64,000 bases of DNA from Nemopilema nomurai. Its lineage: Eukaryota > Cnidaria > Scyphozoa > Rhizostomeae > Rhizostomatidae. The translations under genes and the position numbers were made by a program. Below the pieces are notes generated by a model. The model was not told where the DNA came from. It saw nothing but the letters and a program-made list of their open reading frames with translations, and made no database searches. Positions within the stretch are counted from its first letter, which is position 1; each line of letters opens with the position of its first letter. Positions 26,206 to 37,904 of the stretch are shown here, piece after piece. The stretch lies in assembly GCA_003864495.1 (NCBI GenBank), contig ML133457.1, forward strand, positions 1,488,001 to 1,552,000, given 5' to 3'.

Positions 26206-26825
26206 CTTTTAATTACGTAATATTTGAACGCTCTGTCCATCCCTGATATCGAGTAAACATATTGTTGAGAAGTGTGAATGAAATTATTGAGTATGTTTTT
26301 CATTACGTAATATTTGAACGCTCTGTCCATCTCTGAAATCGAGTAAACATATTGTTGAGAAGTATGAATGAAATTATTGAGTATGTTTTTCATTACGTAA
26401 TATTTGAACGCTCTGTCCATCTCTGATATCGAGTAAACATATTGTTGAGAAGTGTGAATGAAATTATTGAGTATGTTTTTCATTACGTAATATTTGAACG
26501 CTCTGTCCATCTCTGAAATCGAGTAAACATATTGTTGAGAAGTATGAATGAAATTATTGAGTATGTTTTTCATTACTAATGTTTGAACGCTCTGTCCATC
26601 TCTGAAATCGAGTAAACATATTGTTGAGAAGTATGAATGAAATTATTGAGTATGTTTTTCATTACGTAATATTTGAACGCTCTGTCCATCTCTGAAATCG
26701 AGTAAACATATTGTTGAGAAGTGTGAATGAAATAATTGATTATTTTTCATTACTAATGTTTGAACGCTGTTCCTGAAATCGAATGAAAGATTTTGAGAAG
26801 CATGAAGAAAATTATTGAGTATGTT
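26206..26825. repeat. 90-bp tandem satellite, about 7 copies
   Basis: The landmark GAACGCTCTGTCCATC recurs at 26226, 26316, 26406 and 26496, then with small indels near 26584 and 26674 and a decayed copy near 26761. Each unit contains TACGTAATATTTGAACG and GAGTAAACATATTGTTGAG. Because 90 is a multiple of three, an open frame of 159 codons persists on the minus strand. I regard it as an artefact of the period. The array begins about 230 bp after the EMC10 stop codon. Confidence 0.93.
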
Positions 26826-28100
26826 CATACACTTCGTTTTTAGCATAGCATACTTATAGCCTTAATTGATTCATTCTACAATGGCATCACTGTATGTTGT
26901 TGATAATAACAGGAAGGGTTATTGTTTCTTCAATTAGTCAAGACTACAGTTTGCTCATAAGAATAATCAATTAATGCATTCAGCATCAAATTTTGACATT
27001 TTGATTCTTGTTTGGTTTCCTTGTAGAACATGCTGATTCCACTTGTAATACACTGTGCCTATACGTCAAAATATTTTTTAACAGCTTCAAGTCTTTCATA
27101 TGTTGGCAAGAATTTTGTCGCTGTTCGAATCTTTGATAACTGCTCTTGGTCGTTTAACATTAGGTATTTCAAATTGAGCCGAGACCCACTCTTCAACGAA
27201 ACTAAGAGTTAATTGGGGTAGAAAGCCGAAAGATTTAGTTTTTCCCGTTTTTGCCCCTCTCCCTCTTGTAGAAAAATGTTAAACTTTCAATTTATCTGCC
27301 TTAATATCTGGAAGTGCTTTTGCAACTTCAAACAACCCGGGTCTATCAACTGCCAATGCAGATATCCCGCTTATGATCAAGATGATGACTCGCAAAAAAC
27401 ACGCTCCTAAATAGATTTATGACTTCATTTGAATATTTACTCATAATTTACTTAAATACACACAATAATTCTTACTCTTTAGAGCCAATAATTAAATGCC
27501 ATACATCTTATGATATGCCTTTGTGACCTTTCCCTACAATATAGCTTTGGCTTTTCTTGAGTTAAAACAATATTTCTACTCTTGTCATTTTCTCAAGTTG
27601 GCTGAAGGCCACTATTGTACTGACACAAATCATAAACACTATAATTCATTAATAAAACTTATTAGCAACCCTGTAGACACAAGCAATAGCAATTATCTTG
27701 CATTTAAATATTAATAAGAAAAGGTGGGAGGTGCCAAAGGGTTATATTATGAAAATTTAAATTGTTCTGATTAAGAACGCATCTATTTAACCCTTCGTTA
27801 CATGACAATCTTTTTCTATAAAGGGAAAAAGATTTCTTCACATGCCAAGCACTTTCACTTCTTCTAGCACACCATTGCCTAGCAACAACGGTATAAAGTG
27901 TATTGAAGTATAAACACGGAACCGAACATGTCGCGTAGTACCGGCTCGTGTGATTTAAAAACCCTACACCCGGTTTCGCGGATCCAGTGTCCGGTCAACA
28001 ACTGAAATTTCACAGTGCAAAACGTTTGTAAGGAACCAAAGCCGGGGGTATATGGGTTCGGGAGCGAAGTGTCATGCACACACTTTTATTGAAGTTTCTT
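26826..28100. other. Intergenic region between EMC10 and ELMOD3 3' ends
   Basis: These genes converge here. TTTATT at 28085-28090 (reverse AATAAA) is the likely ELMOD3 polyadenylation signal, only about 11 bases beyond its stop. Nothing else is recognised. Confidence 0.45.
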
Positions 28101-31100
28101 CTATACAAGATGCACATCCTCTTCCCCCTTGTTGTCCAAATCACATAACCCAACGAATTTATCCACTTTTTCTATAGGCGCCCCTTTGTCTTTTGCCACA
28201 GGCTCTATATCTACTGGTGCTTTTCCTCTTTTTCGTTCATTCATCGCCTTTTGAAATGATTTCATCAAAAGAACCGGCTTGTCCTTGGCATGAGCTTCGA
28301 CTTCTCCAATAACAAAACCGGAATCGGATATTGTTTTACATTGTGTTTTCCAAATCCGGTAAATTGCATAGTAAACCGAGTTATAGAGTTCATTGAAAAC
28401 TTCGAAAACTTGTCCACGAATGTTGCATTCCCTAAAAGAAAAAGGTAAAATAGGAATCAATTTTCTTACACAAATATTCGTTCGTATGTGTACTGTGTTC
28501 TGTTAGTTTGAACAGCTGTCATGGGTAAGTGATCACATTTCAGAGGCATTTAAATAGGCTGGATGATTTGACTTTAGGTGAAGTGAAAATGCTTTGCTGC
28601 TGGATATATTGTTTTCATTATTTTTTATAAAAAATCAACCAACAAGGCCGAAAAAGTGAATATTTGAAATTACTATTATAGTTATGAAGGAAAAAAAAAT
28701 TTTAAGGTGCTCATTTAAGCTCTTTTCTAACGAAAGATTGATCAGTGAAAAAAATGTTCATGCATTACTCTGCAATTAAAAACAACTTTGCAACAATAAA
28801 AGTAAATATGCATCAAGAAAATAAAATAGTAACTATAGCCACATGGAACTCAATCATTAGAAGTATCTATTGAGAGTGATATTACTTCAATTGTATAAAA
28901 TACAAATAATCCACATACTTGTTTAGTTTTCCCTCCCGAAATACTTGCAGTGTTATTCTGGTAATATTGATGCCCATGACAGTGAAGGGAAAATTTTGCA
29001 CTTCATCTTCTGATAGTCTGTAAACCTCTATAGCAAGACTAGATGTTAACGGATTGGTTACAAAGTTCAAGGTTGTTAGAAGGCCTAGCATCCCACAACC
29101 ACGGAGATCCGTTGATGGATCTTCACCTGAAATAAAATTTTTGTAGGCAATTTTATTATTTCAGTTAGAACAAGTAACTCACAGTTCGTTAGGATGAGGT
29201 GTTAAAAGCAGCAGACACTAAATTAGGGGAAGATATAAAGTAAATTGTCTAGTTCATGGTCATCCAAAATTGCTAAAATTGGTTATGACCATAAATATTT
29301 TTATGGCAAAATACAAGCATCAGAAGAGCCCAAATAGGGGGAGGGGACAAAAATACCATAAGATAATAAATGTTTCGCTGAAGAGAGTTGAATGTGCATG
29401 ACCAGGAGTGGGAAATTTGTAGACAAAGGAGAAATTGGAAATCATGGGATGAGATGTACTAACAGGCAGAACATAGGTGATCATGTACTGGAACTAGCAA
29501 GAAAGCTTAGAATCAACTTCAATTCTCTCAGATCATGAACAGAATCTTATAAAATCATCCAGATATCAGGGAGACCAAAGCCCTTTTCCTTGGAGACAGA
29601 AACTTTTTACAGGTAGATCTGCGTTTTATGTAGATCTATTTCAAATAATATGTGGCTTCAAGTGTCTTAACGCTATCTTACCTTGAAAACCAATGCTTTC
29701 CCAATGAGATCCATACCTGGGACAGTCAAGATTTGTTGCAGTTAGTTTCTTGTATATTGTTTGCAGAATCATGATATGCATGGCCTCATGGTTATCAAGA
29801 GGGCATAAACCAAGAGTAAAAATAAGGTCTCTGTCACCCCTAAGCCTCTCATGTAGTTTTGGGGGCCCTGTTATGGCATGCCATAGCCTAGCTAGTCCTT
29901 TGTGTCTAATTGTTGGTTTTATTGAGGCTGAATATTCATCCATGTTTGCATTCTTGAAATGGAAGATTGCTTCTTTGAAGGAGACCATTGGTGATTTTGC
30001 AAGTCCTTTTCCAGCACCTTGAGAATTAACAGAAAATCACTTTGTTAAACAATAGTAATTTCAATAATTGCTTGCTGAAGGTTTGTTGCTGAAATGTCTT
30101 GACAGAAAATTTGAAAGTCCTTCCATGACAGTAATTTAAATTAAGAAATTTTTGCACCATCCTTGAATGTCCAAACCTACATTATTTCAATTTTGAAATG
30201 CCAATTATCACATGCAATTATCTTGAATAATCTCAACGAAATTGAAACAAAACAGAAAATTATTAGTGGAAACTTTGCAGATCTATATCTTCATACTTGA
30301 CAGCTTTGAAAGAACCCTGGTGCTATATTTCCATTCTTATAATTGTCTCCTATTATTTTCAAGAATTGTGTTGTTATCACTAATTGGCTTTTAAAATTCT
30401 GCCCATTTGCAAAAAATTGAAAACCTGATTTTGATAAATTCAGGAAAAATTGATATGCAACCAAATGCACCATACTTCATTAATTGGACTTAAAATCAGC
30501 TAAAAATTTGAATGATAACTTACTCAAGATATGGGCTACCAGTGAAAGTAGAGTGAACAAAAAACAACTTTTACCTGCAGTGACAGTTTCTACATGATCC
30601 CACTCTTCTTTGACTTCATGCAATGATTTGATGTGCTTATTCCTAAATGAATCTGGGTCTGAGGACCAGCCTCTCTCGCTAGACTCATTCGAATGAGCTG
30701 AGAGCACTGAATGAGTTGGAGACAGGGGCTCTGCTTTCAGACTTTTTTGTCTTGTAATCAGGTCAATAGCAAATTCAGGCAGCGGAGGCTTGTCCCTAAA
30801 AATAAATTATGGCAATTTATTGCTGGTGGTACGTTTTGCATTCAGGTAGTATATTACAGTGCAATGAAAAATTACATGAGGTACAGCTGGGCCCTTATTG
30901 ATAACAGCACTTTCGTTGCTGAAAAGGTTACCCCTGTATAAAGAACTGTATTATGCTCTAAAAATTAACTTGAGATATGCTACAACATCTGGTATCTACT
31001 GCGATCATTAAGTAAAACATCAGGGTATAAGAGTCAAGGGCAATTATTTCTTGTCGTTGCAAAGCATAGTTTTGCTCAGTTAAACTTGTTGGAAGTTTTA

Positions 31101-31567
31101 CACAAACGTTAACTTATTCGCGTTTATATACTTCATGCAAGTTTACCTAAGAAATGTAAGTCAATCACATTTACATATTTGCAAATTGGTGCGTAGGCTA
31201 CTACGCATACACACCCCTGAGAAGTACATTCACTCTCCTTGCAATCTTCTCCTTTGTCGATTTTTCCACAGTTTATCTGATCTCTAGGTGGTCCTTCCCT
31301 CCTTGAATGATGAACGTCAATAATAGGCTTTCCTCCCGGAATGCTTTCTTGGCTTGTTCCATTTCCTACTTCCTTTGACTGACTTGTTTTTATGACCTGT
31401 GTCTCCTTTGCACTAAAACTTTGAAATGCCTCGTCAAATTCGTCATTATCAAACTCATCTGCATCATCCTCCTTTGCCTTGCTTGTAATATTTCTAAAAG
31501 CTTCCTCAGCTTCCAGCTCAAATTCATCTTTTTCTTCGTCATTATCGCAGCTCTTCCTACTCTCCAT
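28101..31567 (-). CDS. ELMOD3: ELMO domain-containing protein 3, 5 exons, complete
   Basis: Exons: 31567-31215, 30795-30575, 30017-29682, 29126-28919, 28431-28101; all GT-AG, closing to 482 aa. Residues 1-118 are acidic and low-complexity (DEFDNDEFDEAF) and likely disordered. Exons 3-5 code for the ELMO domain: LIFTLGLCPLDN, LQTIYKKLT, HWESIGFQG, then DPSTDLRGCG with the conserved arginine at about R312, then EVQNFPFTVMGINITRI and WKTQCKTISDSGFVIGEVE. ELMOD proteins act as GAPs for ARF-family GTPases, and the arginine is the expected catalytic residue. KTISDSGFV plus a C-terminus close to VHLV favours ELMOD3 over ELMOD1/2. The N-terminal extension makes it about 100 residues longer than human ELMOD3. 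The junction of exons 1 and 2 (donor GTGTGT) is the least certain. Confidence 0.88.
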
Positions 31568-31862
31568 GTCTCCTTAGGCCCCTTTATTCAAGTTTATAGT
31601 GTAATCTCAAGATAAAGCAAGAGCGATTGTTGTAAAGTCGCTCCTTCTTCTATTTACACCTTTGGCGGTAAGGCAGCCATATTTGTTGGCTTGTTGCTCG
31701 AATCAAGCTCCTCCACAGCGCTCTAAGGACGCCAGCCTGTTGTCATGTCTCCTGTCCAGCTTGGCGTCATCGATTTTGTATCTCACTATCTACGGCTCTT
31801 TCTAAGACAGAACTTAAACATTGAAATATTTTTCTTTAAGTTAGATTATAATGAAAAATTCA
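31568..31862 (-). promoter_or_regulatory. Probable ELMOD3 5' flank
   Basis: Untranslated DNA directly upstream of the ELMOD3 start codon, lying between it and the coding-like fragment at 31863-32153. No TATA box or clear motif was recognised, so this is placement by position only. Confidence 0.35.
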
Positions 31863-32153
31863 TTATAATCTTCCATGCGGCGGATAAAACCTGCAACAAC
31901 CCGTGCCCAGTAAATCCGCACACATTTCTTCAAAGGTGTTCACATTTCTTTGTCCGTAACGATGCAGTTCCTGCAAGCTTCTAGCCACCATACCAGGGGC
32001 AGATTTAAGAGGCAACGATTGTGTTAGTTCATGATCAGATTTTAATGTCACGCCCTTCAGGTGCCTGGGAAATAATAGAAACGCCAATTTTTCATCTGAA
32101 ATCGCTTTGAAGCGTTCTTCGGTTTCAAGTAGTTTATTAAATTGAAAGAAAAA
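31863..32153 (-). pseudogene. Coding-like fragment of unknown family, possibly a terminal exon
   Basis: An open frame of about 95 codons with protein-like composition ends at 31863. It includes EERFKAISDEKLAFLLFPRH, SLPLKSAPGMVARSLQELHR and YGQRNVNTFEEMCADLL. A candidate acceptor (GCGATTTCAG) lies about 50 bases into it, so it could be the last exon of a minus-strand gene or a stranded relic. I find no upstream exon within reach before the gypsy remnant. I do not recognise the family. Confidence 0.4.
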
Positions 32154-32271
32154 CTACAACTGACTCGACGCGAAGATAAATAAGGAAGAAACTGGCATCA
32201 TTTCATCTCTGCTGACTACCAAATAAGCTAATTACCGAATCAAAACAAAATTTACTGGATAGCACAACAAT

Positions 32272-34047
32272 ATTGTGCCCCTTATTTTCCTTGGCATTCG
32301 TTCCACTGTAAAAGCTGACCTCCACTGCACACCCGCCCAGCTGGTTTATGGCACCACCCTCCGCTTACCTGGACAGTGTCTTACACGGAATCCCCACCAG
32401 CTTCCCTTAATCCAACCAACTATTCTCATGTTTTGGAAAATGCCATGCAGGCTCTCAAACACATCTCCCCTCGCTACCAGGTTAAGAAGTCATTTCTCCC
32501 AACCGACCTACAAACTTGCACCCGCGTCTTCATTCGCACCAACGCTGTCCGCCCCCCTCTCCAACCTCCCTATACTGGCCCGTACAAGGTTCTCGCCCGC
32601 CACGACAAACACCTTGCGCTGGAAATCCGCGGCAAGCGCGAAAACGTTAGCATCGACGCTGCCAGGAAATTTTTACCAGCAAATCCTCACAGGAAATTTG
32701 TTACTATTTCAAAGGAAATTTTTAGGGTGAAATCTCCAATGTTGTTGATACGGATATCGACTTTATATGGCTCACTTTCTACCAAACAAACGGTGATTTT
32801 CTGTAATATTCAATTTTTGTTCTGGACAATTTAACTGATTGATTGGCTTTCAGATTACAACTATCTGGTATTACCAGCACTTCATTTTCTGTTTGTCTTT
32901 TATTGGCATTGTATTAGCAGGCCAAAACTCAGACCAAGTATCAAGAGACCGTAAACAGATGCGGATCAAACCATCTTTCTTTGACTACGTTTTTGAAGGA
33001 TAAAAATAACCAGCTGGGAAAAAACTTGCCAATTGATTGAATTGCCAAAATTCTTTGGTTAAGAATTAAAAAGTTTCAAATATTGCGCCTTCCTTTGCAT
33101 AGGACTCTCCTCGGTGAGATGCTCGAGACATTTCTTCTCAGTGATTGAATCACTGACCTCCAAATTTGAAATTCATCTTGATAAATTTTATAATGTCAAA
33201 GAGGAAACAAATGATGATAAGTGTAATGGGCCATTGCCAAGTAGATGAGACAAAGTTGTGATGGCAGCTATGACAAAGCATTTTAAAGGACAGAATGGCA
33301 TTCGCTTTGTGAAAAAGCCAGTGAAAGAAAGTTATTTGATGCGCCTGGTGTGTCAAAAGTTATAAACAAACTGCTTCGAGAAAACTCAAGAACAAACTGC
33401 TACCTTTGAAGAATTATGAAGAACATGTAATTATGAAGAACAAAACCAAAACTTTAAAACTGCAATTTGATAATATTGGGCAGCTTAACTGTAAAAAAGT
33501 GTAGTGGTTATGGAGAAAAGGGTGGATCCGTTTATTTAAGTTTGTCTAATAAAGTATAAACAAATGAATCAAGCTCATGTTCGAATAAAGTTTTTGACAC
33601 AAGCCACAAAATAATTTTTTGATATGACCATTTCTAGCTATGATCATAAATCAACGACTTGACTAGCAATTAATTCCTTGGTAGTATGACAGTATAAATA
33701 TTTAAAATATTTAGCAACTTAAGTTATTACTTACTATTGCAGGAAATTTTTCAAAGTTTCGCAGGAAGTTCTTAATTTTGCTGCCAGGAAGAAAAAACTT
33801 TTTTCAAGTCCTGGCCTCAAGGTTGTTTACCTCGATACCGACATTCTGCCGTCAACTCCTCGAGAAACGCCATCTTCTACCCCAACTCGCGTGAATCCAA
33901 CAGGCCACATTACACGTTCTGGGAGGACCGTGCATTTTCCAGACAGACTTACATATAAACAGTTGCTTCTTGCATTAGTTTTGTCAGTATTTTTTTTATG
34001 TATGTATAGAATGCTTTTCCGCTGTTTGCATTCTAGCGGGGAGCTCT
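32272..34047 (+). pseudogene. Ty3/gypsy-type pol 3' end, frameshifted and interrupted
   Basis: The first block (32275-32690) reads as the C-terminal part of a gypsy integrase: PLIFLGIRSTVKADLHCTPA and ELVYGTTLRLPG-like text, a frameshift near 32375, then PPYTGPYKVLARHDKHLALE. After about 1.1 kb of unrelated DNA the frame resumes near 33780 and ends with TPTRVNPTGHITRSGRTVHF, typical of the gypsy pol tail. A purine tract (AGCGGGGAGCTC) at about 34034-34046 precedes the candidate LTR. The 5' part of the element is missing. It is inactive. Confidence 0.7.
33080..33130. repeat. Fragment shared with the 34.6-kb MITE
   Basis: The segment TTTGCATAGGACTCTCCTCG followed by GTGAGATGCTCG recurs with few changes at about 34740-34775, inside the MITE at 34613-35075. 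It sits within DNA interrupting the gypsy pol tail, so this interruption contains a related element. Confidence 0.5.
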
Positions 34048-34374
34048 TGTAGTGTTTAATACCCGCGGGGAAGAGCGCGGTTTCCTCCGTTCTTGGGCCG
34101 TGCTGTTCCTCGCGTATCCTGTTACAAGGCTGTCAATCAACTTGCAGCATATATTGTTATGCAAATTACCTCGTGGTGTTTTTTCTATATACGGTTATGG
34201 CCCTTTCATGTTGGTTAGCACAGTTCTGCAGCATGGAGCATGCCATCCTAGATGCGTTTCTTCCCCTCCCACCTCGTCCCCAATTTCTCATTTCTTTCTG
34301 CTTACATCTATTTATATCCTCTTTTCTCCCCTTTCATCTTTCTTCTTCTCACACAGTCTTTCGATTATGTCACA
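34048..34374 (+). mobile_element. Candidate gypsy 3' LTR
   Basis: The segment starts TGTAGTG directly after the purine tract and can be closed at GATTATGTCACA, giving TG...CA ends and 327 bp. The right limit is supported because DNA from 34375 matches another repeat (the reverse of 4135-4310). No 5' LTR exists to compare with, so the exact end is uncertain. Confidence 0.45.
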
Positions 34375-34612
34375 GGTGTCTCAGTTCCAAAAGTTCCTTA
34401 TTCGTAGACCTCAAATCATCAAATTTAGTACCAAAGGCTCCATAATTTTCACTGCACATCAAACGCCTTGAAAATAGTACAGACATGGGAAAAGCAAAAA
34501 AAATTGAATTTCGCCTTTACTTAATAGAGATAGGGGCGAGACACCATATGCGGAAACTACTCAGACAATCTATGCCCCCAGCCCCGCTTTAAAATTCGTT
34601 TCAGCGGCCCTG
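34375..34612 (-). repeat. Truncated copy of the GLO1-upstream MITE
   Basis: The reverse complement matches the right half of the element at 3940-4335. Shared blocks include AGTTCCAAAAGTTCCTTATT, GTAGACCTCAAATCATC and AGGGGCGAGAC-CATATGCGG. The gypsy LTR abuts its broken edge, suggesting insertion of the LTR element into this copy. Confidence 0.65.
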
Positions 34613-35075
34613 TACATGTTTTTGTATAAGAAACCTAGCTTGGGTCCTAGTACTAAAATTGTCTTAATTTCTCACTAGTTTCTAGTACTAAAAGTTTCTT
34701 AAAAGTTTCTTATTTTAGATAAGCATCAAATTTTGCGCTTTTCCTTGCATAGGAATCTCCTCGGTGAGATGCTCGTCTTGAATACCCGAAATTGAACAAC
34801 GTTGCTTGCTTTTTTCTTCTCGCCATAAAGTAAAACTTCGCGAGAAACACGAGGACTACTTGCTGAAAAACTGCTACTGTAACAAATTTTGCTAAAGTTT
34901 TTCATGGCAAAGTTATTGGAGCAAATTTAAATCAAGCGAAAATGGAATGTTGACGTATTATTTTCCGGCTCAGAAAGTCATTTTAACTTTTTTAGGGTTT
35001 CTTAAAAATATTGATTTAGTTCTAAAAGTTTCTTAAATTTTTAAATAAACCGGTTTCTTATAAAAAAAACGTGTA
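34613..35075. mobile_element. TA-flanked MITE related to the 3.9-kb element
   Basis: Left end TACATGTTTTTGTATAAGAAACC; the right end read in reverse starts TACACGTTTTTTTTATAAG followed by AAACCGG. These are inverted repeats of about 25 bp with TA at both outer edges. The ATAAG-AACC core of the ends is shared with the 3940-4335 element, so both belong to one family or close relatives. No open frame. Confidence 0.6.
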
Positions 35076-36289
35076 GCTCTAGAATTTTCTATCCAATTAT
35101 AACATAATTACGTCATACGAACTCACCATGCGTCAGCAAAGTTGTATTTTTAGCTTAGGCATTGCGCAGGTAGGGTAGATAATTAATTAGTTCCCGTCAA
35201 GTACAGACGTACAGACTCTTCCTTCGGTGGTATTTCACAAAGTTCAACTACTCGGTAAGATGATTCTTATTTCTCACTTGATCATTTGTCAATGACAATG
35301 GCGGTTGCTTGTATGATGTAATTTCTTTTTTTTATTTATTAAAAAGATATCTAGGCCAAGGTGGCCCCTAAGCTAATTGCGACATAAACATAATTTCAGT
35401 TGCTCTCATAAGAAGTTGCTTTTAAATAACCCAGCATACTTTCATTTAAACCCTTGATCAAACCTTTGAGGTAATCACTCGAAGCTCACAATGAATACGA
35501 AGACGCGAAATAAATCCAGAGGCAGAGGCAGCACCGAAGTCCAATCGGGATATCAATGGCCGCACTTGTCATGATGGGCGTGAAGGGCCTACTTTGTCAA
35601 CTCCTTCGCTGGACCCACAGTGGTCTTGGGATTCCAAAGGTAGATCGAGCTCACCGTGCCAGGAGCAGAAGTGAAGCGTCAAGTAACTCAAGATCACCTT
35701 TGCCCATCTTTGCGGAGATCACCTTTGCCCATCTTTGCGGAGATCTTTGCCAATCATGACAGGATGCCAACCATGTGCTAGGGAAGCAAGACATGATCTC
35801 AAAATTCACTGATTCGGCTGGTAATGAATCAAGGATTAGAGTTGGGCAACTTTACTCTGGAGCCACCCTAGACCTTCGCAAAAAGATGTTGAAAATACGA
35901 GGATATTTTTTGCCAATGAATGATGGATGGAAAATCAAGATGACTAACCCCGCCATACTACCCCGCCAACTCCGGTGATGGGAAAATCAAATTTATAAGT
36001 ACTCAGAGGATGACTGGAATAAGGCAGAAGCTTACTTTACCACTTTAAATGAACAGAAATAAAGTTTCCTATTAGCTGCATAATGTTCTGCTGCCTGCTA
36101 GTTATTTGGAGGTGAGCTAAAACCACTCTGGTATATTTATTTAGTTATTTTTTTTATTATTATTTTTAACTTTATCCAGATGTTGCCATCAACGATATCA
36201 ACAGATCGGAGTGTGGGGGGCTAAGACATAAGACAGGGTTTTATAGGGAGCTGACTAATTCAATCTGCTGTGGAATTTGTTTCAAATGT
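35076..36289. other. Intergenic stretch with unrecognised short frames
   Basis: Two plus-strand frames (35556-35759 and 35775-35978) and a short basic frame from 35491 may be a decayed LINE ORF1, given the LINE pol remnant directly downstream. None shows a motif I can name. TTTGCGGAGATCACCTTTGC-type sequence is duplicated in tandem near 35700-35745. Confidence 0.3.
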
Positions 36290-37642
36290 ATGCATTTCTG
36301 GACCATCCTTAATAATTACAAAATGTTTCCATTTACCCTGGAAAATTATGATGTTCTCCAAGGAATAAATAGTACTGACCTGCCCTCACTTGCTGACTCT
36401 TTGCCCTCTCTTGATATTTCTTCTAAGCTGACTAACCTTCCAAATTTATCCAACTATGATATAGATGAAAGTCTAAATCTCAATATAAGTTCACAGTATT
36501 GCACAAGTTTCTCACGAAGATCTCTGAAAAATAAACCCTGGATTAAGTTTTGTATTCAGAAAATGATGAAAATAAAAATAGGTTGTTTCAAATATTTAAA
36601 TCCACCAAATCCACAGCTGATCTAAAAACATTCAAACAGTTTCATAATCATGTTGTGAGTGAATGGGGGGAGAGAGAGAGTAAGTAAAAAAACTATTATC
36701 ATGAACTCTTTGAAGAAAATAAGAATAATGTGAAAATGCCTTGGAATGGCGAAAAGAACATTGTTAGCTTGAAGTCCAATAGTCTTGATAATATTTCTTA
36801 TCTTATGGACAAAGAATGCTCCTAAATCTATGATCCAGGAAAGATGGCAAATGAATTTAACTATTTCTTCACAAATGTTGCAATGATATCACAAAGAAAA
36901 CCAGTAAGACAATCACAAGATTCCATACATCTCAATTGTCATACTTGGCAAAATCCTAACTTTATTTTTCTTTCATTTCCCCTTGCACTCTGATAAATCT
37001 TGTGGTCAAAATAGTATCCCAATAAAACTATTAAAGATACTTGAGTCACACATCTCTGTTCATCTTTCTTTCAATATTGACAAAACAAACTTTGTCCTTT
37101 TTCGTTCCCCCAGAAAGCAATTACCAGACTTGATAGGCCTTAAATTTGGCAAGAAAGGCATCAAAAGGGTGAAGTATGTTAAATTCTTAGGTGTTCTTGT
37201 TGATGAATCTGGGAAATACCACATGGATGAACTTTGTAAAAAACTTTCTAGGACTACTGGAATCTTCTATAAAGTCAGGCACTATGTTCCTCTGCAGACC
37301 CTAATCTATCTCTAGAATTCCCTCTTTTTCTCCTTTCTCAATTATGGCAATATAGTTTTGAGTCTTAGCTATTACTCTTACTTAAACCAGTTGTTCCTTC
37401 TTCAGAAGAAAACCCTAAGATGTATAAAATTCCAGCCATCTACTGCTCCAACTGAACCTTCATTTTATTCATTAAAGATAATTAAACTCCAGGACATACT
37501 TCATTTAAATATATCAACTTTGCTAATAAAGCCATTCACAAAATCTCAACTGTCTGCTTTTATAACTACTTTGCTCCAAACTCTTCTGTTCATAGAATTA
37601 GAACTTGTCAGTCCATCAGAGGTGATCCCTTTCTTTCCCTAA
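36290..37642 (+). pseudogene. Dead non-LTR retrotransposon (CR1/L2-like) pol remnant
   Basis: Broken frames carry LINE reverse transcriptase landmarks in order: FEENKNNVKMPWNGEKN and NEFNYFFTNVA (linker before RT), DKSCGQNSIPIKLLKILE (start of the palm), then directly FNIDKTNFVLFRSP, VKYVKFLGVLVDES, HMDELCKKLSRTTGIFYKVR and FLLQKKTLRCIKF (thumb and downstream). The central part that would hold the catalytic aspartates has been deleted between about 37070 and 37080, and several stops interrupt the frame. Non-functional. Confidence 0.75.
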
Positions 37643-37683
37643 AAAGTACCACCCTTTTAGGACTCCAAATGATTCAATAATAA

Positions 37684-37750
<67 letters not shown>
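37684..37750. repeat. (TC)n microsatellite
   Basis: About 33 uninterrupted TC dinucleotides directly after the dead LINE. Confidence 0.97.
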
Positions 37751-37753
<3 letters not shown>

Positions 37754-37904
37754 TTGTATTACCATGACACATCATTTCCTTGGGGCACATCTGGTTTTTA
37801 ATTTTTTATTTAATTAATATTTTATTTTTTTTATGGGGGTTTCTCTGTCTTAAATAACTTAGAGAGCTCCCCCATAGCACCACTCCTTTGACAATTCGAA
37901 CCGA

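Noticed and set aside
26094..26573. 159-codon open frame on the minus strand
   Set aside because: It is the 90-bp satellite read in a frame kept open by a period divisible by three; no start context or family resemblance.
25667..26825. CRISPR-like repeat-spacer array
   Set aside because: Repeats are contiguous without unique spacers, and the genome is eukaryotic.
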